A stretch of DNA of 64,000 nt from Pseudosulfitobacter sp. DSM 107133 (GCF_022788695.1 NZ_CP085154.1:682001-746000); one strand, 5' to 3'; counted from the first letter of the stretch, positions 9,238-19,445 are shown. The notes: generated from the letters alone by a model not told the origin. Numbers and translations: made by a program.

Positions 9238-10332
9238 ATGGGCGCCTATATTCTCAGACGGCTGGCGTTGGTCATTCCGACGCTGCTGGGTATCCTGTTG
9301 GTCAACTTCGTGCTGACGCAATTCGTGCCCGGAGGGCCGGTTGAACAGGCCATCGCCCGCGCCCAGGGCGGCGGCGATGTGTTTCAGGGCTTTGCCGGCG
9401 GCAACAACGACGCCGGCGGCATGGACGCGCTGAACACCGCGTCGGACAGCAAATATGTTGGTGCCCGTGGTCTGCCGCCCGAGTTCATCAAAGAGCTTGA
9501 GAAAGAGTTCGGCTTTGACAAGCCGCCGCTGGAACGGTTTCTGCGGATGGTCTGGAACTATATGCGCTTTGATTTCGGCGAGAGCTATTTCAGGTCGGTC
9601 AGCGTGGTTGATCTGATTATCGAAAAGCTGCCCGTCTCGATCACGCTGGGCCTGTGGTCGACGCTGATCGCCTATATGATCTCGATCCCGCTGGGCATCC
9701 GCAAGGCGGTCAGGGACGGGTCGAAATTCGATACCTGGACATCGGGGGCGATTATCGCCGCCTATGCCATCCCCGGATTCCTGTTCGCGATTTTGCTGCT
9801 GGTGCTGTTCGCCGGTGGATCGTATTGGCAGATATTCCCCCTGCGCGGCCTGACCTCGGACGATTTCGACACGCTCAGCCTGTGGGGTAAGGTCAAGGAT
9901 TACGCCTGGCACATCACCCTTCCGGTTCTGGCCAGCACCATCGGGGCCTTTGCCACGCTGACCCTGCTGACCAAGAACAGCTTTCTGGACGAGATCAAGA
10001 AACACTATGTGATGACCGCCCGCGCCAAGGGGTTGTCGGAACGCCGTGTGCTGTATGGCCACGTTTTCCGCAACGCCATGCTGATCGTCATTGCGGGTTT
10101 TCCTGCGGTGTTCATCGGCGTGTTCTTTGGCGGTTCGCTGATCATCGAGACGATCTTTTCGCTGGATGGTCTGGGCCGTCTGGGCTTCGAGGCGGCGGTG
10201 GCGCGTGATTATCCCATCGTGTTTGGCACGTTGTTCATCTTTGGCCTGATCGGGCTGGTGGTCGGCATCCTGTCGGACCTGATGTATGTGCTGGTCGATC
10301 CGCGCATTGATTTCGAGCGGAGGGAAGGCTGA
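9238..10332 (+). CDS. yejB: Oligopeptide ABC transporter permease YejB
   Basis: This 364-residue inner-membrane permease opens with the DppB-type start [18 protein letters not shown] and has about six membrane helices. The EAA-type loop that contacts the ATPase is in [21 protein letters not shown] long periplasmic insert rich in glycine and aspartate (residues about 40-80) is normal for YejB. It begins 3 bases after yejA and its stop overlaps the yejE start. Confidence 0.95.
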   Translation: MGAYILRRLALVIPTLLGILLVNFVLTQFVPGGPVEQAIARAQGGGDVFQGFAGGNNDAGGMDALNTASDSKYVGARGLPPEFIKELEKEFGFDKPPLERFLRMVWNYMRFDFGESYFRSVSVVDLIIEKLPVSITLGLWSTLIAYMISIPLGIRKAVRDGSKFDTWTSGAIIAAYAIPGFLFAILLLVLFAGGSYWQIFPLRGLTSDDFDTLSLWGKVKDYAWHITLPVLASTIGAFATLTLLTKNSFLDEIKKHYVMTARAKGLSERRVLYGHVFRNAMLIVIAGFPAVFIGVFFGGSLIIETIFSLDGLGRLGFEAAVARDYPIVFGTLFIFGLIGLVVGILSDLMYVLVDPRIDFERREG

Positions 10333-11483
10333 TGGATCATGATTCCGCTGTTGTGACGGCCCCGCCCCGTCGCATCTTTGCCCTGTCGCCGCTGAACAAA
10401 CGCCGCTGGAGCAATTTCAAGAAAAACCGTCGCGCCCTGTGGTCGCTGTGGATTTTCGCGGTGCTGTTCGGGCTCAGCCTGTTTGCCGAATTTCTGGCCT
10501 ATGACAAACCGATACTCGTGCGCTATCAGGGCGAATTCTATACGCCGATCTGGCACTTTTACCCCGAAACCGACTTTGGCGGTGATTTCCAGACCGAGGC
10601 AGTGTACCGCGACCCCGAGGTCAAATGTCTGATCGCCACGGGGGGCATGGAGGCCTGCTTTGACGATCCCGACGCGCTGATTGCCGACGCGGCAGATGGC
10701 GAGATTGACGGGCAGAAGATCAACCGGGGCTGGGCCATCTGGCCCCTGATCCCCTATTCGTTCAACACCGCCGTGGACCGCCCCGGCGCGGCGCCGCTGC
10801 CGCCCAACCGTCAGAACCTGCTGGGCACAGACGGCACCAAACGCGACGTGCTGGCGCGGGTCATCCATGGCTTCCGGCTGTCGGTTCTGTTCACGTTGAT
10901 AGTGACGGGTGCGGCCAGCATTATCGGGATCGTCGCGGGCGCGGTGCAGGGGTTCTTTGGGGGCTGGGTCGATCTGATCTTTCAGCGCATCATCGAGATC
11001 TGGTCTTCGACGCCCAGCCTGTATGTCATCATCATCATGTTCGCGATATTGGGGCGCAGTTTCTGGCTGCTTGTGTTCCTGCTGGTGCTGTTCAGCTGGA
11101 CGGGCCTTGTCGGCGTGGTGCGCGCCGAATTCCTGCGTGCCCGCAACCTGGAATATGTGCGTGCGGCGCGCGCCTTGGGCGTCGGCAACATGACCATCAT
11201 GTTCCGCCACATGCTGCCCAACGCGATGGTTGCGACGCTGACGATGCTGCCGTTCATCATCACCGGCACCATTTCGACGCTGGCGATCCTTGATTTCCTC
11301 GGCTTTGGCCTGCCCTCATCAGCGCCTTCGCTGGGCGAGCTGACCTTGCAGGCCAAACAGAACCTGCAGGCGCCGTGGCTGGCCTTTACCGCCTTCACCG
11401 TGTTCGCGGTGATGCTGTCGCTGTTGATCTTTATCTTTGAGGGCATCCGCGATGCCTTTGATCCGCGAAAGACGTTTTCATGA
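10332..11483 (+). CDS. yejE: Oligopeptide ABC transporter permease YejE
   Basis: This 383-residue permease partners YejB. The N-terminal LSPLNKRRWSNFKKNRRAL is the cytoplasmic OppC_N segment before the first membrane helix. A large periplasmic loop (about residues 60-175) precedes the transport domain, whose EAA loop is RAARALGVGNMTIMFRHMLPN. It overlaps yejB by one base and yejF by four, indicating tight translational coupling. Confidence 0.95.
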   Translation: MDHDSAVVTAPPRRIFALSPLNKRRWSNFKKNRRALWSLWIFAVLFGLSLFAEFLAYDKPILVRYQGEFYTPIWHFYPETDFGGDFQTEAVYRDPEVKCLIATGGMEACFDDPDALIADAADGEIDGQKINRGWAIWPLIPYSFNTAVDRPGAAPLPPNRQNLLGTDGTKRDVLARVIHGFRLSVLFTLIVTGAASIIGIVAGAVQGFFGGWVDLIFQRIIEIWSSTPSLYVIIIMFAILGRSFWLLVFLLVLFSWTGLVGVVRAEFLRARNLEYVRAARALGVGNMTIMFRHMLPNAMVATLTMLPFIITGTISTLAILDFLGFGLPSSAPSLGELTLQAKQNLQAPWLAFTAFTVFAVMLSLLIFIFEGIRDAFDPRKTFS

Positions 11484-13063
11484 CTGATCCCATCCTCAAG
11501 GTGGAAAACCTGCGCGTGTCCTTCCGGCAGGACGGCGCGCTGACCGATGCCGTCAAGGGCGTGTCGTTCAGCGTCGCGCGTGGTGAAACCGTGGCGCTGG
11601 TGGGGGAAAGTGGGTCGGGCAAGTCGGTGTCGGCACTTTCCACCGTATCGCTGCTGGGGGACAGCGCGCAGGTTTCGGGGTCTGTCACCTATGACGGGCA
11701 AGAGATGATCGGCGCCAGTGATGCGCTGCTGCGCAAGGTGCGGGGCAACGACATTTCCTTCATCTTTCAGGAACCGATGACCTCGCTCAATCCGCTGCAC
11801 ACCATTGAAAAGCAGTTGACCGAAAGCCTTGCCTTGCATCAGGGGTTGGCGGGCGAGGCGGCGCGCAAACGTATCCTCGAACTGATGGACAAGGTCGGCA
11901 TCCGTGACGCCGAAAGCCGTCTGGGCGCCTATCCGCACCAGCTGTCCGGCGGACAACGGCAGCGGGTGATGATCGCAATGGCACTGGCCAACCAGCCCGA
12001 CGTTCTGATCGCGGACGAACCCACCACGGCGCTGGACGTGACAATTCAGGCGCAGATCCTGGACCTGCTGGCCGACCTCAAGCAGACCGAGAACATGGGG
12101 ATGCTGTTCATCACCCACGATCTGGGCATCGTGCGCCGCATTGCAGACCGTGTGTTCGTCATGCGCCACGGCGAAGTGGTCGAAAGCGGCCCCACGTCAG
12201 AAATTTTCGCCAACCCGCAACATGACTACACCAAGATGCTGCTCAGCGCCGAACCCTCGGGCGCGCCGGACCCCGTGGCCGCAGATGCGCGCGTGGTGGC
12301 CGAGACAGAGCATCTGAAAGTCTGGTTCCCGATCCAGACCGGACTGATGCGCCGCACCACCGGCCATGTAAAGGCCGTGAACGACGCCAGCCTGACGGTG
12401 CGCGCAGGCGAAACCGTGGGCATTGTGGGCGAAAGCGGCTCGGGCAAGACGACGCTGGCGCTGGCCATCATGCGGCTGATCTCGTCCGAGGGGCGGATCG
12501 TCTACATGGGGCAGGACGTGCGCAAATGGTCGACGCGCGAGCTGCGCCGGTTGAGGTCGGAGATGCAGATCGTGTTCCAGGACCCGTTCGGGTCGCTCAG
12601 CCCGCGCATGACCTGCGCCCAGATCATCGCCGAGGGGCTGACGGTGCACAAGGTCGATGCCCACCGCGATCGCCGCGAGTTGGTCAGCGAGGTGATGGTT
12701 GAAGTGGGCCTCGATCCGGCCACGATGGACCGCTATCCGCACGAGTTTTCCGGCGGGCAGCGCCAGCGCATCGCCATCGCCCGCGCCATGGTCTTGCGGC
12801 CCAAGCTGGTGGTACTGGACGAACCGACAAGCGCGCTGGATATGACAGTGCAGGTGCAGATCGTCGAACTGCTGCGTGATTTGCAAAAGAAATACGGGCT
12901 GGCCTATCTGTTCATCAGCCACGACCTGAAGGTCGTGCGCGCAATGTCACATCAGGTGATGGTAATGAAGCAGGGCGACGTGGTCGAACATGGCAGTGCG
13001 GCCGAAATGTTCGACAACCCGCAAACGGAATACACCCGGACCCTGCTGCAAGCGACGCATTAA
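11480..13063 (+). CDS. yejF: Oligopeptide ABC transporter ATPase YejF (fused double ATPase)
   Basis: This 527-residue protein carries two ABC ATPase domains in one chain, powering YejBE. Domain 1 has Walker A GESGSGKS, signature LSGGQRQRV and Walker [10 protein letters not shown]. Domain 2 has [18 protein letters not shown] and LVVLDEPTS. Both halves look catalytically complete. It is the last gene of yejABEF. Its stop overlaps by four bases the stop of the converging cysteine hydrolase, leaving no room for a terminator between them. Confidence 0.96.
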   Translation: MTDPILKVENLRVSFRQDGALTDAVKGVSFSVARGETVALVGESGSGKSVSALSTVSLLGDSAQVSGSVTYDGQEMIGASDALLRKVRGNDISFIFQEPMTSLNPLHTIEKQLTESLALHQGLAGEAARKRILELMDKVGIRDAESRLGAYPHQLSGGQRQRVMIAMALANQPDVLIADEPTTALDVTIQAQILDLLADLKQTENMGMLFITHDLGIVRRIADRVFVMRHGEVVESGPTSEIFANPQHDYTKMLLSAEPSGAPDPVAADARVVAETEHLKVWFPIQTGLMRRTTGHVKAVNDASLTVRAGETVGIVGESGSGKTTLALAIMRLISSEGRIVYMGQDVRKWSTRELRRLRSEMQIVFQDPFGSLSPRMTCAQIIAEGLTVHKVDAHRDRRELVSEVMVEVGLDPATMDRYPHEFSGGQRQRIAIARAMVLRPKLVVLDEPTSALDMTVQVQIVELLRDLQKKYGLAYLFISHDLKVVRAMSHQVMVMKQGDVVEHGSAAEMFDNPQTEYTRTLLQATH

Positions 13064-13617
13064 GCGGCGTCATCCAGGGTCGGATAGACAGTCGCATAGG
13101 TGCCGTCGAGCGCAGCCATAAAGGCGGCATGTACCAGCGGCGCAGGCACTTCGGTGCCGTTCCAGTTGATCGCGCGGGATGCGCAAGCCTCGGCGATGAT
13201 CTCGACAGTATAGCCCAGATCACGGGCCGCGCGGGCCGTGGCGTCGATACACATCTGGCTCATCGCGCCAATCAGACGAAGGTGGGTGACGCCTTTGGTT
13301 TGCAATAGCCTGTGCAGGTCGGTGTTTAGAAAGCTGTTGGGGCGGTGTTTCAGGATCATTGCTTCGCCCGCGATCGGCGTGACCGAAGGGTGAATTTCGG
13401 CCCCCGCGGTATCGGGTCGGAAAAACGGTGCAGTCTCGGCACCGTGGTGAAAGACATGGAATACAGGCCACCCACGGCTGCGCGCATGGGCCAGCACGCT
13501 GGCGGCGACCTCGGCGGCTGCGTCCATGTCATGCAGCGGCCACAGGCCCCCGTCGAAATAGTCGTTCTGGATATCGACGAGGACCAGGGCAGTGACGGTG
13601 TTCATGGCGGCGCTCAC
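13060..13617 (-). CDS. Isochorismatase-like cysteine hydrolase
   Basis: This protein of about 185 residues belongs to the isochorismatase-like superfamily (nicotinamidase and related amidases). The catalytic triad is visible: D15 in VLVDIQNDYF, K90 in LKHRPNS and C123 in MSQMCIDAT. Substrate cannot be predicted. The listed start is a GTG that overlaps the stop of the upstream 51-residue ORF as GTGA; an ATG four codons later (13605) is an equally possible start. Convergent with yejF. A LysR gene lies divergently upstream and is a candidate regulator. Confidence 0.88.
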   Translation of the reverse strand: MSAAMNTVTALVLVDIQNDYFDGGLWPLHDMDAAAEVAASVLAHARSRGWPVFHVFHHGAETAPFFRPDTAGAEIHPSVTPIAGEAMILKHRPNSFLNTDLHRLLQTKGVTHLRLIGAMSQMCIDATARAARDLGYTVEIIAEACASRAINWNGTEVPAPLVHAAFMAALDGTYATVYPTLDDAA

Positions 13618-13769
13618 AGTTTGTTCAGGTCAATGTCGCGCGCTGGCCGCACGAACCAGTGACCCTTGGGCAGCCAGCGCTTGCGCGGCGCTTTGGCAGG
13701 CGCGTCGTATACGCGTGTTGTGTTGGTCCGCGTCGCAGTTCTGAAAGTATCTGCATAGATATTCAACAT
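13614..13769 (-). CDS. Small protein of 51 residues, translationally coupled to the cysteine hydrolase
   Basis: An ATG at 13769 is preceded by a good ribosome site (aaagga, 7 bases upstream) and opens a 51-codon frame beginning MLNIYADTF and ending DIDLNKL. It is rich in Arg, Thr and Lys in the middle (TATRTNTTR, KAPRKRWLPKGHWFV) with no membrane segment or signal. Its TGA overlaps the GTG of the hydrolase. The ribosome site and the overlap are the support for its being a real gene; I do not recognise a family. Confidence 0.6.
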   Translation of the reverse strand: MLNIYADTFRTATRTNTTRVYDAPAKAPRKRWLPKGHWFVRPARDIDLNKL

Positions 13770-13870
13770 GGCGTGTCCTTTCTAAGTTACGCTTGTGTCC
13801 TTGTAATATGGAAAGAAACGACTGATCATGCGACTCAATTGGATTTTCATTATGTAAGCTGAGATTTCAT

Positions 13871-14758
13871 ATGGATTGGCGCTATATGCCCCCGCTGGCC
13901 GCGCTGCGGGCCTTTGCGGCCTTTGCGGAACGGGGCACGCTGGTGGGCGCAGGGGGCACGTTGGGTGTCAGCCACGCGGCCGTCAGCCAGCAGATACGCA
14001 GTCTTGAGGGCCACCTGGGTGTGTCATTGGTCGACCGCACAGGGCGCAATCTGGAACTGACCGAGGCAGGCGCTGTACTCGCGCAGGCATGCAGCGAAGG
14101 CTTCGGCAACATCGCGCGCACGGTCGAGGATATCACCGGCGTCAGCGATGCGCGCGCGGTGCATGTTTCAACCACCCCGACCTTTGCCGCCGCGTGGCTG
14201 ATGCCGCGTTTGCCTGCCTTTCAGGCTGATAACCCGCTGATAAAGCTGTTGATCGATCCGACGCCCAAGCTGGCCGAGCTGAGTCCCGGCGGGATTGATC
14301 TGGCGATTCGCTACGGGGTCGGGCCATGGCCGCGTCACGACAGTCAGATGTTGCTTGAATCACCGATTGTCGTGGTTGCAGCGCCCGCGCTGATCGCAGG
14401 CCGGCCAGTGGCCAGCCCCGCCGATCTGGCCTGTCTGCCATGGCTCGAAGAGCTTGGCACCACCGAAAGCACAACATGGCTGCGTCGCCACGGTGTCGAA
14501 CAGGGGGCTGTGGGAGCCTATATGCAGATGCCGGGAAATCTGGTGTTGGATGCGGCGCGGGGCGGGCAGGGCATTGCGGTGACCGTGCGTGCCTTTGTGG
14601 CGACAGACATCAAAGAGGGGCGGCTGGTTCAGTTGTTCGAAGAGCCGCAGGCCGGAGCGGGCTATCATCTGGTCACACGGCCTGGTGTCATGCGTCCGGG
14701 TCTGCGCACCTTTGTGCGCTGGCTGGCGCGTCAGGTTCCGACGCTGGGCGATTTATGA
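13871..14758 (+). CDS. LysR-family transcriptional regulator (GcvA-like)
   Basis: This 295-residue LysR regulator opens with PPLAALRAFAAFAERGTL and the winged helix GVSHAAVSQQIRSLEGHLG, followed by the effector domain, which starts at about residue 90 (VHVSTTPTFAAAWLMPRLPAF, the GcvA/AmpR-like pattern). It is transcribed away from the 51-residue ORF/cysteine hydrolase pair across about 100 bases of AT-rich DNA, the usual layout for a LysR protein and its target. Its stop overlaps the converging carboxypeptidase gene by six bases. Confidence 0.92.
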   Translation: MDWRYMPPLAALRAFAAFAERGTLVGAGGTLGVSHAAVSQQIRSLEGHLGVSLVDRTGRNLELTEAGAVLAQACSEGFGNIARTVEDITGVSDARAVHVSTTPTFAAAWLMPRLPAFQADNPLIKLLIDPTPKLAELSPGGIDLAIRYGVGPWPRHDSQMLLESPIVVVAAPALIAGRPVASPADLACLPWLEELGTTESTTWLRRHGVEQGAVGAYMQMPGNLVLDAARGGQGIAVTVRAFVATDIKEGRLVQLFEEPQAGAGYHLVTRPGVMRPGLRTFVRWLARQVPTLGDL

Positions 14759-16240
14759 CGCAGGGCCGACCATGAAACAGGTCATGTTGCGCGCCTGAAG
14801 CCGCCGGCAGGCCAGATCGGCGGTGTCGCGGGTCATGCCGACGAAATGCGCGTCAAAGCCCTGCGGGCGGCGCACAACCTTGCGCAGTGCGCCATCCAGC
14901 GTGGCCATTTCGGTCAGCGCTGTCTTCAGCAGAACCTTTTCAGCCTGATACCGGCTGGGGAACCGGCCCACGTTGACGCCCCAGTGGCGGCCCCCCGAAG
15001 TGGACAGACGGGTGACAACTTCGGGTTCGGGCGTCTCGACGATACTGGTCGTGGCGGCAGATGAGGTGTCGACGCTGGCCAGCACAAGATCCTCGGGGCG
15101 CGGTTCCGGGCGTACCGATGTGGATTTGGGCGCGGTTTTATGTGCGACAGTTGGCTTTGCATCGGCCAGCGATGCGGCCTGCGCCTCGACCAGCGCTGCC
15201 GAGATGTCGTCGGGAGTGACAATCGGTGGCGGCGCCTGGGCGACAAGAACCGGCTGCCCTGTCTCGCCCGGGCGCAGGCTGGGGCGCAGGCTGCGTGTAA
15301 CAGCGCCAGTCACGCGGATGGTTTTGCCTGCGCCTTGCGGGGCTTGCCCGTTTCCGGCAACAACAACCGGTTCGTCAGTATAGGACGGGCTGGCGGGTTT
15401 GCGGACCGGAGCATTGCTGGGCGAGCGGCGAAAGCCGAGGTCCAGCAGTTCGGCCACTTTGGCATTGCGCGAGGCGGTGGATTTTCCGCCGAATACAGTG
15501 GCAATGATCCGTTCGTTGCCGCGCTGGGCCGAGGCTGTCAGGTTGAAGCCCGCCGCCCGCGTATAGCCCGTCTTGATCCCGTCGGCGCCCTTGTAGGAGG
15601 CCAGAAAGCGGCGATTGGTATGGTATACTGTCTTGCCGCCCGCATCGGCCGAGGTGCGTGAAAACAGGTTGTAATATTCTGGATAGTCATACAGCAGGTG
15701 GCGGCCCAGAATGGTCATGTCGTGGGCGGTGCTCAGGTGCCCTGCTTCGGTCAGCCCGTTGGCGTTCTTGAAGGTTGTGCGGGTCATACCCATTGCTTTG
15801 GCCGTGCGGTTCATGCGGCGCGCAAAAGCCGCCTCTGATCCGCCAATGGCCTCGCCAATTGCGGTGGCGGCATCGTTTGCGGATTTCACCGCAGCGGCCC
15901 GCACCAGATAGCGCAGTTTGATCTTTTGACCGGGCCGCAGGCCCAGCTTGGACGGTTCTTCCGAGGCAGCGTTTTTCGAAACGGTCACCATCGTGTCCAT
16001 CGTGATCTCGCCCTTCTTGACCGCTTCAAAGGTGATGTACAGCGTCATCATCTTGGTCAGCGATGCAGGGTGCAGGCGGGCGTTGGAATTGTGTTCATGC
16101 AGGACCTCGCCCGTTCGGGCGTCGATCACATAGGCCGCATATGGGGCTGCAAGGGCGCTGAGCGGAAGAACCACCAGCATCCACAGCGCCACGAAAACGA
16201 ATAGCCCGAAACGGGCCGGCTGAATGCGCCGAACCTTCAC
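14753..16240 (-). CDS. D-alanyl-D-alanine carboxypeptidase with C-terminal SPOR domain
   Basis: This 495-residue penicillin-binding protein of the DacF/PBP5 class trims the terminal D-alanine of peptidoglycan. An N-terminal signal (FGLFVFVALWMLVVLPLSALA) precedes the peptidase domain, with S60-x-x-K63 (SLTK), S120-A-N122 and K223-T-G. A long low-complexity linker (about 270-415) leads to a SPOR domain (WGVNVGRFPSRYQAEKVLLK) that binds denuded glycan at the division site. The SPOR domain replaces the amphipathic membrane anchor of classical PBP5. This fusion is common in Rhodobacterales. Confidence 0.93.
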   Translation of the reverse strand: MKVRRIQPARFGLFVFVALWMLVVLPLSALAAPYAAYVIDARTGEVLHEHNSNARLHPASLTKMMTLYITFEAVKKGEITMDTMVTVSKNAASEEPSKLGLRPGQKIKLRYLVRAAAVKSANDAATAIGEAIGGSEAAFARRMNRTAKAMGMTRTTFKNANGLTEAGHLSTAHDMTILGRHLLYDYPEYYNLFSRTSADAGGKTVYHTNRRFLASYKGADGIKTGYTRAAGFNLTASAQRGNERIIATVFGGKSTASRNAKVAELLDLGFRRSPSNAPVRKPASPSYTDEPVVVAGNGQAPQGAGKTIRVTGAVTRSLRPSLRPGETGQPVLVAQAPPPIVTPDDISAALVEAQAASLADAKPTVAHKTAPKSTSVRPEPRPEDLVLASVDTSSAATTSIVETPEPEVVTRLSTSGGRHWGVNVGRFPSRYQAEKVLLKTALTEMATLDGALRKVVRRPQGFDAHFVGMTRDTADLACRRLQARNMTCFMVGPAS

Positions 16241-16456
16241 TGGAAACCTGCCTTTTATCTGCCTCGTGACCCCCGATTATTTCGAGTGGCCGATTATGAG
16301 ACCGAGGCTAGCATAGGTTGTGGGTGTAATAAACCCTTATTTCTAAGGGGAATATCGAAATCCACCGCGTCTGCATGGCCACATTTAGGGGTTGAGGTGT
16401 CAAGGTTGTCCACACCCTGTATTGTGTCAGGAATATGGCGCTTTGGTCAGCGAGAC

Positions 16457-17155
16457 TCAGCCGAGCTGCGCCAGCAGGTCGGGCAGGCCGCCCAGATCCG
16501 AAATCTCGCGAAATCGCGGGTGGCTGTCGGGCGTTTCGGCATGTTCCAGATCCCACAGCAGATCGTGGGGCACATGGACGCCCCAGCCGCCGGCCTCAAG
16601 CATCGGGCGCACGTCTGATGCCAGTGAGTTGCCGATCATCATGCTGCGCGCGGCACCGTCGTAGACATCAAAAATCTGCGTGTAGGTTGCGGGTGTTTTG
16701 GCTGACACAATCTCGACCGCGTCGAACATATCGCCCAGGCCGGACTGGGCCACTTTGCGCTCCTGATCCAAAAGGTCGCCCTTGGTGATCAACAACACCG
16801 GACCAACGGCCTGCGCGGCCCGCAGGGCGTCGGTGGCGTGGGGCAACAGGTCGATGGGGTGTTGCAGCATGTCCTGCCCCGCAGCGATCAGCTCGGCAAT
16901 CACCGCGCCGGGTACGGCGTTCTGCGTGACCTCAAGTGCGGTTTCGATCATCGACAGCACGAAGCCCTTGATGCCGAATCCATAGTGGCCGATGTTGCGC
17001 CGTTCCGCCGCCAGAAGACGGCGCATCAGCGCGTCAGAATCGGTGTGGGGTGCCAGCAGATCGGCAAACCGCTCTTGCGTCAGCTTGAAGAAACGTTCGT
17101 TGTGCCACAAAGTGTCGTCCGCATCGAAGGCAATAGTGGTTAAGGTTTGATGCAT
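16457..17155 (-). CDS. HAD-superfamily hydrolase
   Basis: This 232-residue haloacid-dehalogenase-fold hydrolase has motif I FDADDTLWHNE (nucleophile D10, acid/base D12), motif II LLITKGD, and motif III/IV around KTPATYTQIFDVY and MMIGNSLASDVRPMLEAGG. The helical cap between motifs I and II fits subfamily IA (phosphoglycolate phosphatase-like). Substrate unknown. It is divergent from clpS. Confidence 0.9.
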   Translation of the reverse strand: MHQTLTTIAFDADDTLWHNERFFKLTQERFADLLAPHTDSDALMRRLLAAERRNIGHYGFGIKGFVLSMIETALEVTQNAVPGAVIAELIAAGQDMLQHPIDLLPHATDALRAAQAVGPVLLITKGDLLDQERKVAQSGLGDMFDAVEIVSAKTPATYTQIFDVYDGAARSMMIGNSLASDVRPMLEAGGWGVHVPHDLLWDLEHAETPDSHPRFREISDLGGLPDLLAQLG

Positions 17156-17259
17156 CGCAGGGTCTGCCTCTTTTCATGGGCCGTCCGGGCGTTATATAGT
17201 GGGTTGACAGACAGACAACGGATTTGGGTGACGTTTTGATACTGCGACAGACGCATATA

Positions 17260-17580
17260 ATGGCAGGCAAGTCAGATGATGACGGAGATACCTTTGTCAT
17301 CACAGACACCAAGCCGAAAACCAAGCGGCCTCCGTTGTACAAAGTGATGCTGTTGAACGATGACTATACGCCGATGGAATTCGTCGTTTTGGTGCTTGAG
17401 CGATTCTTCGGGCTGAATCATGCGCAGGCCTTCGAAATCATGCTGACGGTCCACAAAAAGGGGCTGGCCGTGGTCGGTGTCTTCAGTCACGAGATTGCCG
17501 AGACGAAAGTGGCGCAGGTGATGGATTTTGCGCGTCGGCACCAGCATCCGCTGCAATGCACCATGGAAAAAGAAGACTGA
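17260..17580 (+). CDS. clpS: ATP-dependent Clp protease adaptor ClpS
   Basis: This N-end-rule adaptor delivers substrates with bulky N-terminal residues to ClpAP. The ClpS core is complete: [20 protein letters not shown] (the NDDYT substrate pocket), [17 protein letters not shown] and the [15 protein letters not shown] helix. I use the ATG at 17260, giving 106 residues with the usual flexible acidic N-terminus; a TTG 12 codons earlier is less likely. The methyltransferase gene follows on the same strand. Confidence 0.93.
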   Translation: MAGKSDDDGDTFVITDTKPKTKRPPLYKVMLLNDDYTPMEFVVLVLERFFGLNHAQAFEIMLTVHKKGLAVVGVFSHEIAETKVAQVMDFARRHQHPLQCTMEKED

Positions 17581-17665
17581 CAACGATGCACGCGCAGGGT
17601 CATTGGGACGTTTCCCTGACGGGGAAACGATATCGAGTTTTGGAAAAACTTCGGGTGTCGGCGCT

Positions 17666-18634
17666 GTGATCGGCGCGCGTTTGCCGCTGGCGGTCGCGGT
17701 GGGCTTTGACGTTTCCGGGCGGATTGCGGTTTTTGCGCCCGCCGCTGGTGCAGACCTCAGCGCGTTGGGGCCTTGCGAGGTCATCTCGCCCCTGCGCCCA
17801 GTGCACGATCATTTTGAAGCGTTGGGCCTGACCTGCCGCACCGCCGCCGAAGGGCGCTATGCGGCCGCTGTGGTCTGCGTGCCGCGCGCCAAGGCCGAGG
17901 CCCATGTGCTGATCGCGCAGGCCTGTGCCGCGACGGATGGTGTGGTTGTGATCGACGGGCAGAAAACCGACGGGATCGACAGCATTCGCAAGGAAACACG
18001 CAAGCGCACCGATGTGACCGAGGCGATCAACAAGGCGCATGGCAAGCTGTTCTGGATGCAAGCCAGCGATGCGTTTGCCGATTGGGCGCAAGGCCCGGCG
18101 CTGACCGATGGCGGGTTCTGGACAGGGCCTGGCGTGTTTTCGGCAGATGGCATTGATCCCGCTTCGGAAATGCTGGCGGCGGCGCTGCCTGACAAGCTGG
18201 GCAAGCAGGTGGCTGATCTGGGGGCGGGCTGGGGCTTTCTTTCAGCTCACATTCTGACCCGCAGCGACGTCGAGGCGGTGCATCTGGTCGAGGCGCACCA
18301 TCTTGCGCTGGAATGCGCCAGGCGCAACGTCACCGATCCGCGCGCGCAGTTTCACTGGGCGGATGCGACACGCTGGGCGCCAAAGGGGCGTATCGACACG
18401 GTGGTGATGAACCCGCCGTTCCACACCACACGCAATGCCGATCCGTCGCTGGGGCAGGCTTTTGTCGCCGCGGCGGCACGGGTGTTGACCCCGCAGGGAA
18501 CCCTGTGGATGGTTGCGAACCGTCATCTGCCATACGAGACGGCGCTGGAGCAGCAGTTTGCCCGCGTCGAGGATGTGGGCGGGGACGGACGATTCAAATT
18601 GACGCGGGCGACCAAGCCCAAACGCAGGACATAA
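17666..18634 (+). CDS. Class I SAM methyltransferase, RsmC-like (rRNA small subunit methyltransferase)
   Basis: This protein resembles RsmC/RlmG-type guanine-N2 methyltransferases: a degenerate N-terminal half (residues about 1-150) and a catalytic half with the SAM loop VADLGAGWGFLS and the NPPFH motif typical of N-methylation of exocyclic amines. The start is uncertain. The frame is open back to 17528, but that part overlaps clpS in another frame; I favour the GTG at 17666, where similarity-like sequence (IGARLPLAVAVGF) begins. The ribosomal target is inferred. Confidence 0.82.
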   Translation: MIGARLPLAVAVGFDVSGRIAVFAPAAGADLSALGPCEVISPLRPVHDHFEALGLTCRTAAEGRYAAAVVCVPRAKAEAHVLIAQACAATDGVVVIDGQKTDGIDSIRKETRKRTDVTEAINKAHGKLFWMQASDAFADWAQGPALTDGGFWTGPGVFSADGIDPASEMLAAALPDKLGKQVADLGAGWGFLSAHILTRSDVEAVHLVEAHHLALECARRNVTDPRAQFHWADATRWAPKGRIDTVVMNPPFHTTRNADPSLGQAFVAAAARVLTPQGTLWMVANRHLPYETALEQQFARVEDVGGDGRFKLTRATKPKRRT

Positions 18635-18644
18635 GGATCAGGCG

Positions 18645-19445
18645 ATGTCATTTTCGATTTCAGGCAAGACGGCGATTGTGACGGGGGCGGCCAACGGTAT
18701 TGGTCTGGCCATCGCGCGACAGTTTGCCGACAAGGGCGCCAACGTGATGTGCGCCGACATGGATGAAAAGGCGCTGATCCAGCAGCATGGCGACAAGACG
18801 GACGAGGGCAGCATCCGCTATTTTGCGGGCGACCTGCGCCAGCGTCTGACCATTGCCAATCTGGTCTCGGCCACGATTGATGCCTTTGACGAGGTCGACA
18901 TTCTGGTCAACGCGTCGCGTCAGGTCATGGAAACCGACGCGCTGAACGTGGATGATACCAGCGTCGAAATCCTGCTGGAGCAGAACCTGATGACATCGCT
19001 GCGCCTGACCCAACAGGTCGCGCGCCGGATGATCAAACAAGCCGAAGGCAAGACCGAGGGGCAGGTCGGATCGATCATCAACCTGTCGTCCATCGCCGCA
19101 CGGCACACCCGCCCCGAACTGTTGGGCTATTCCATCGCTTCAGCCGCGTTGGAACAGATGACCCGTTCAATGGCGCTGGCACTGGCGCATGACCGCATTC
19201 GGGTCAATGCGGTGGCCTTTGGGTCGGTCATGTCGGCCTCGCTCAAGTCGTCGATCATGGACCACCGTGAATGGCGCGAGGACATTGAAAACCACACCCC
19301 GCTGGAACGCATTGCCAGCCCCGGCGAGCTGGTGGACGCGGTTCAGTTTCTGGCCTCTGAAGGGGCGGGATTTATCACCGGCGAAACGATCACGGTCGAC
19401 GGCGGGCGCAGCCTGTTGGACCCGGTCCGCGCACCTGCACATTAA
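18645..19445 (+). CDS. Short-chain dehydrogenase/reductase lacking the catalytic lysine
   Basis: This 266-residue SDR has an intact cofactor loop TGAANGIG (13-20) and the usual C-terminal signature (GFITGETITVDGGRSL). The strand-4 motif NNAG is NAS (LVNASRQ). At the active site the serine strand (INLSSIAARH) and Tyr162 are present, but the sequence is YSIAS, so the lysine expected four residues after the tyrosine is Ser166. The classical proton relay is therefore incomplete. It sits between the methyltransferase and hemF on the same strand with 9-10 base gaps. Substrate unknown; it may act as a non-catalytic or altered SDR. Confidence 0.9.
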   Translation: MSFSISGKTAIVTGAANGIGLAIARQFADKGANVMCADMDEKALIQQHGDKTDEGSIRYFAGDLRQRLTIANLVSATIDAFDEVDILVNASRQVMETDALNVDDTSVEILLEQNLMTSLRLTQQVARRMIKQAEGKTEGQVGSIINLSSIAARHTRPELLGYSIASAALEQMTRSMALALAHDRIRVNAVAFGSVMSASLKSSIMDHREWREDIENHTPLERIASPGELVDAVQFLASEGAGFITGETITVDGGRSLLDPVRAPAH

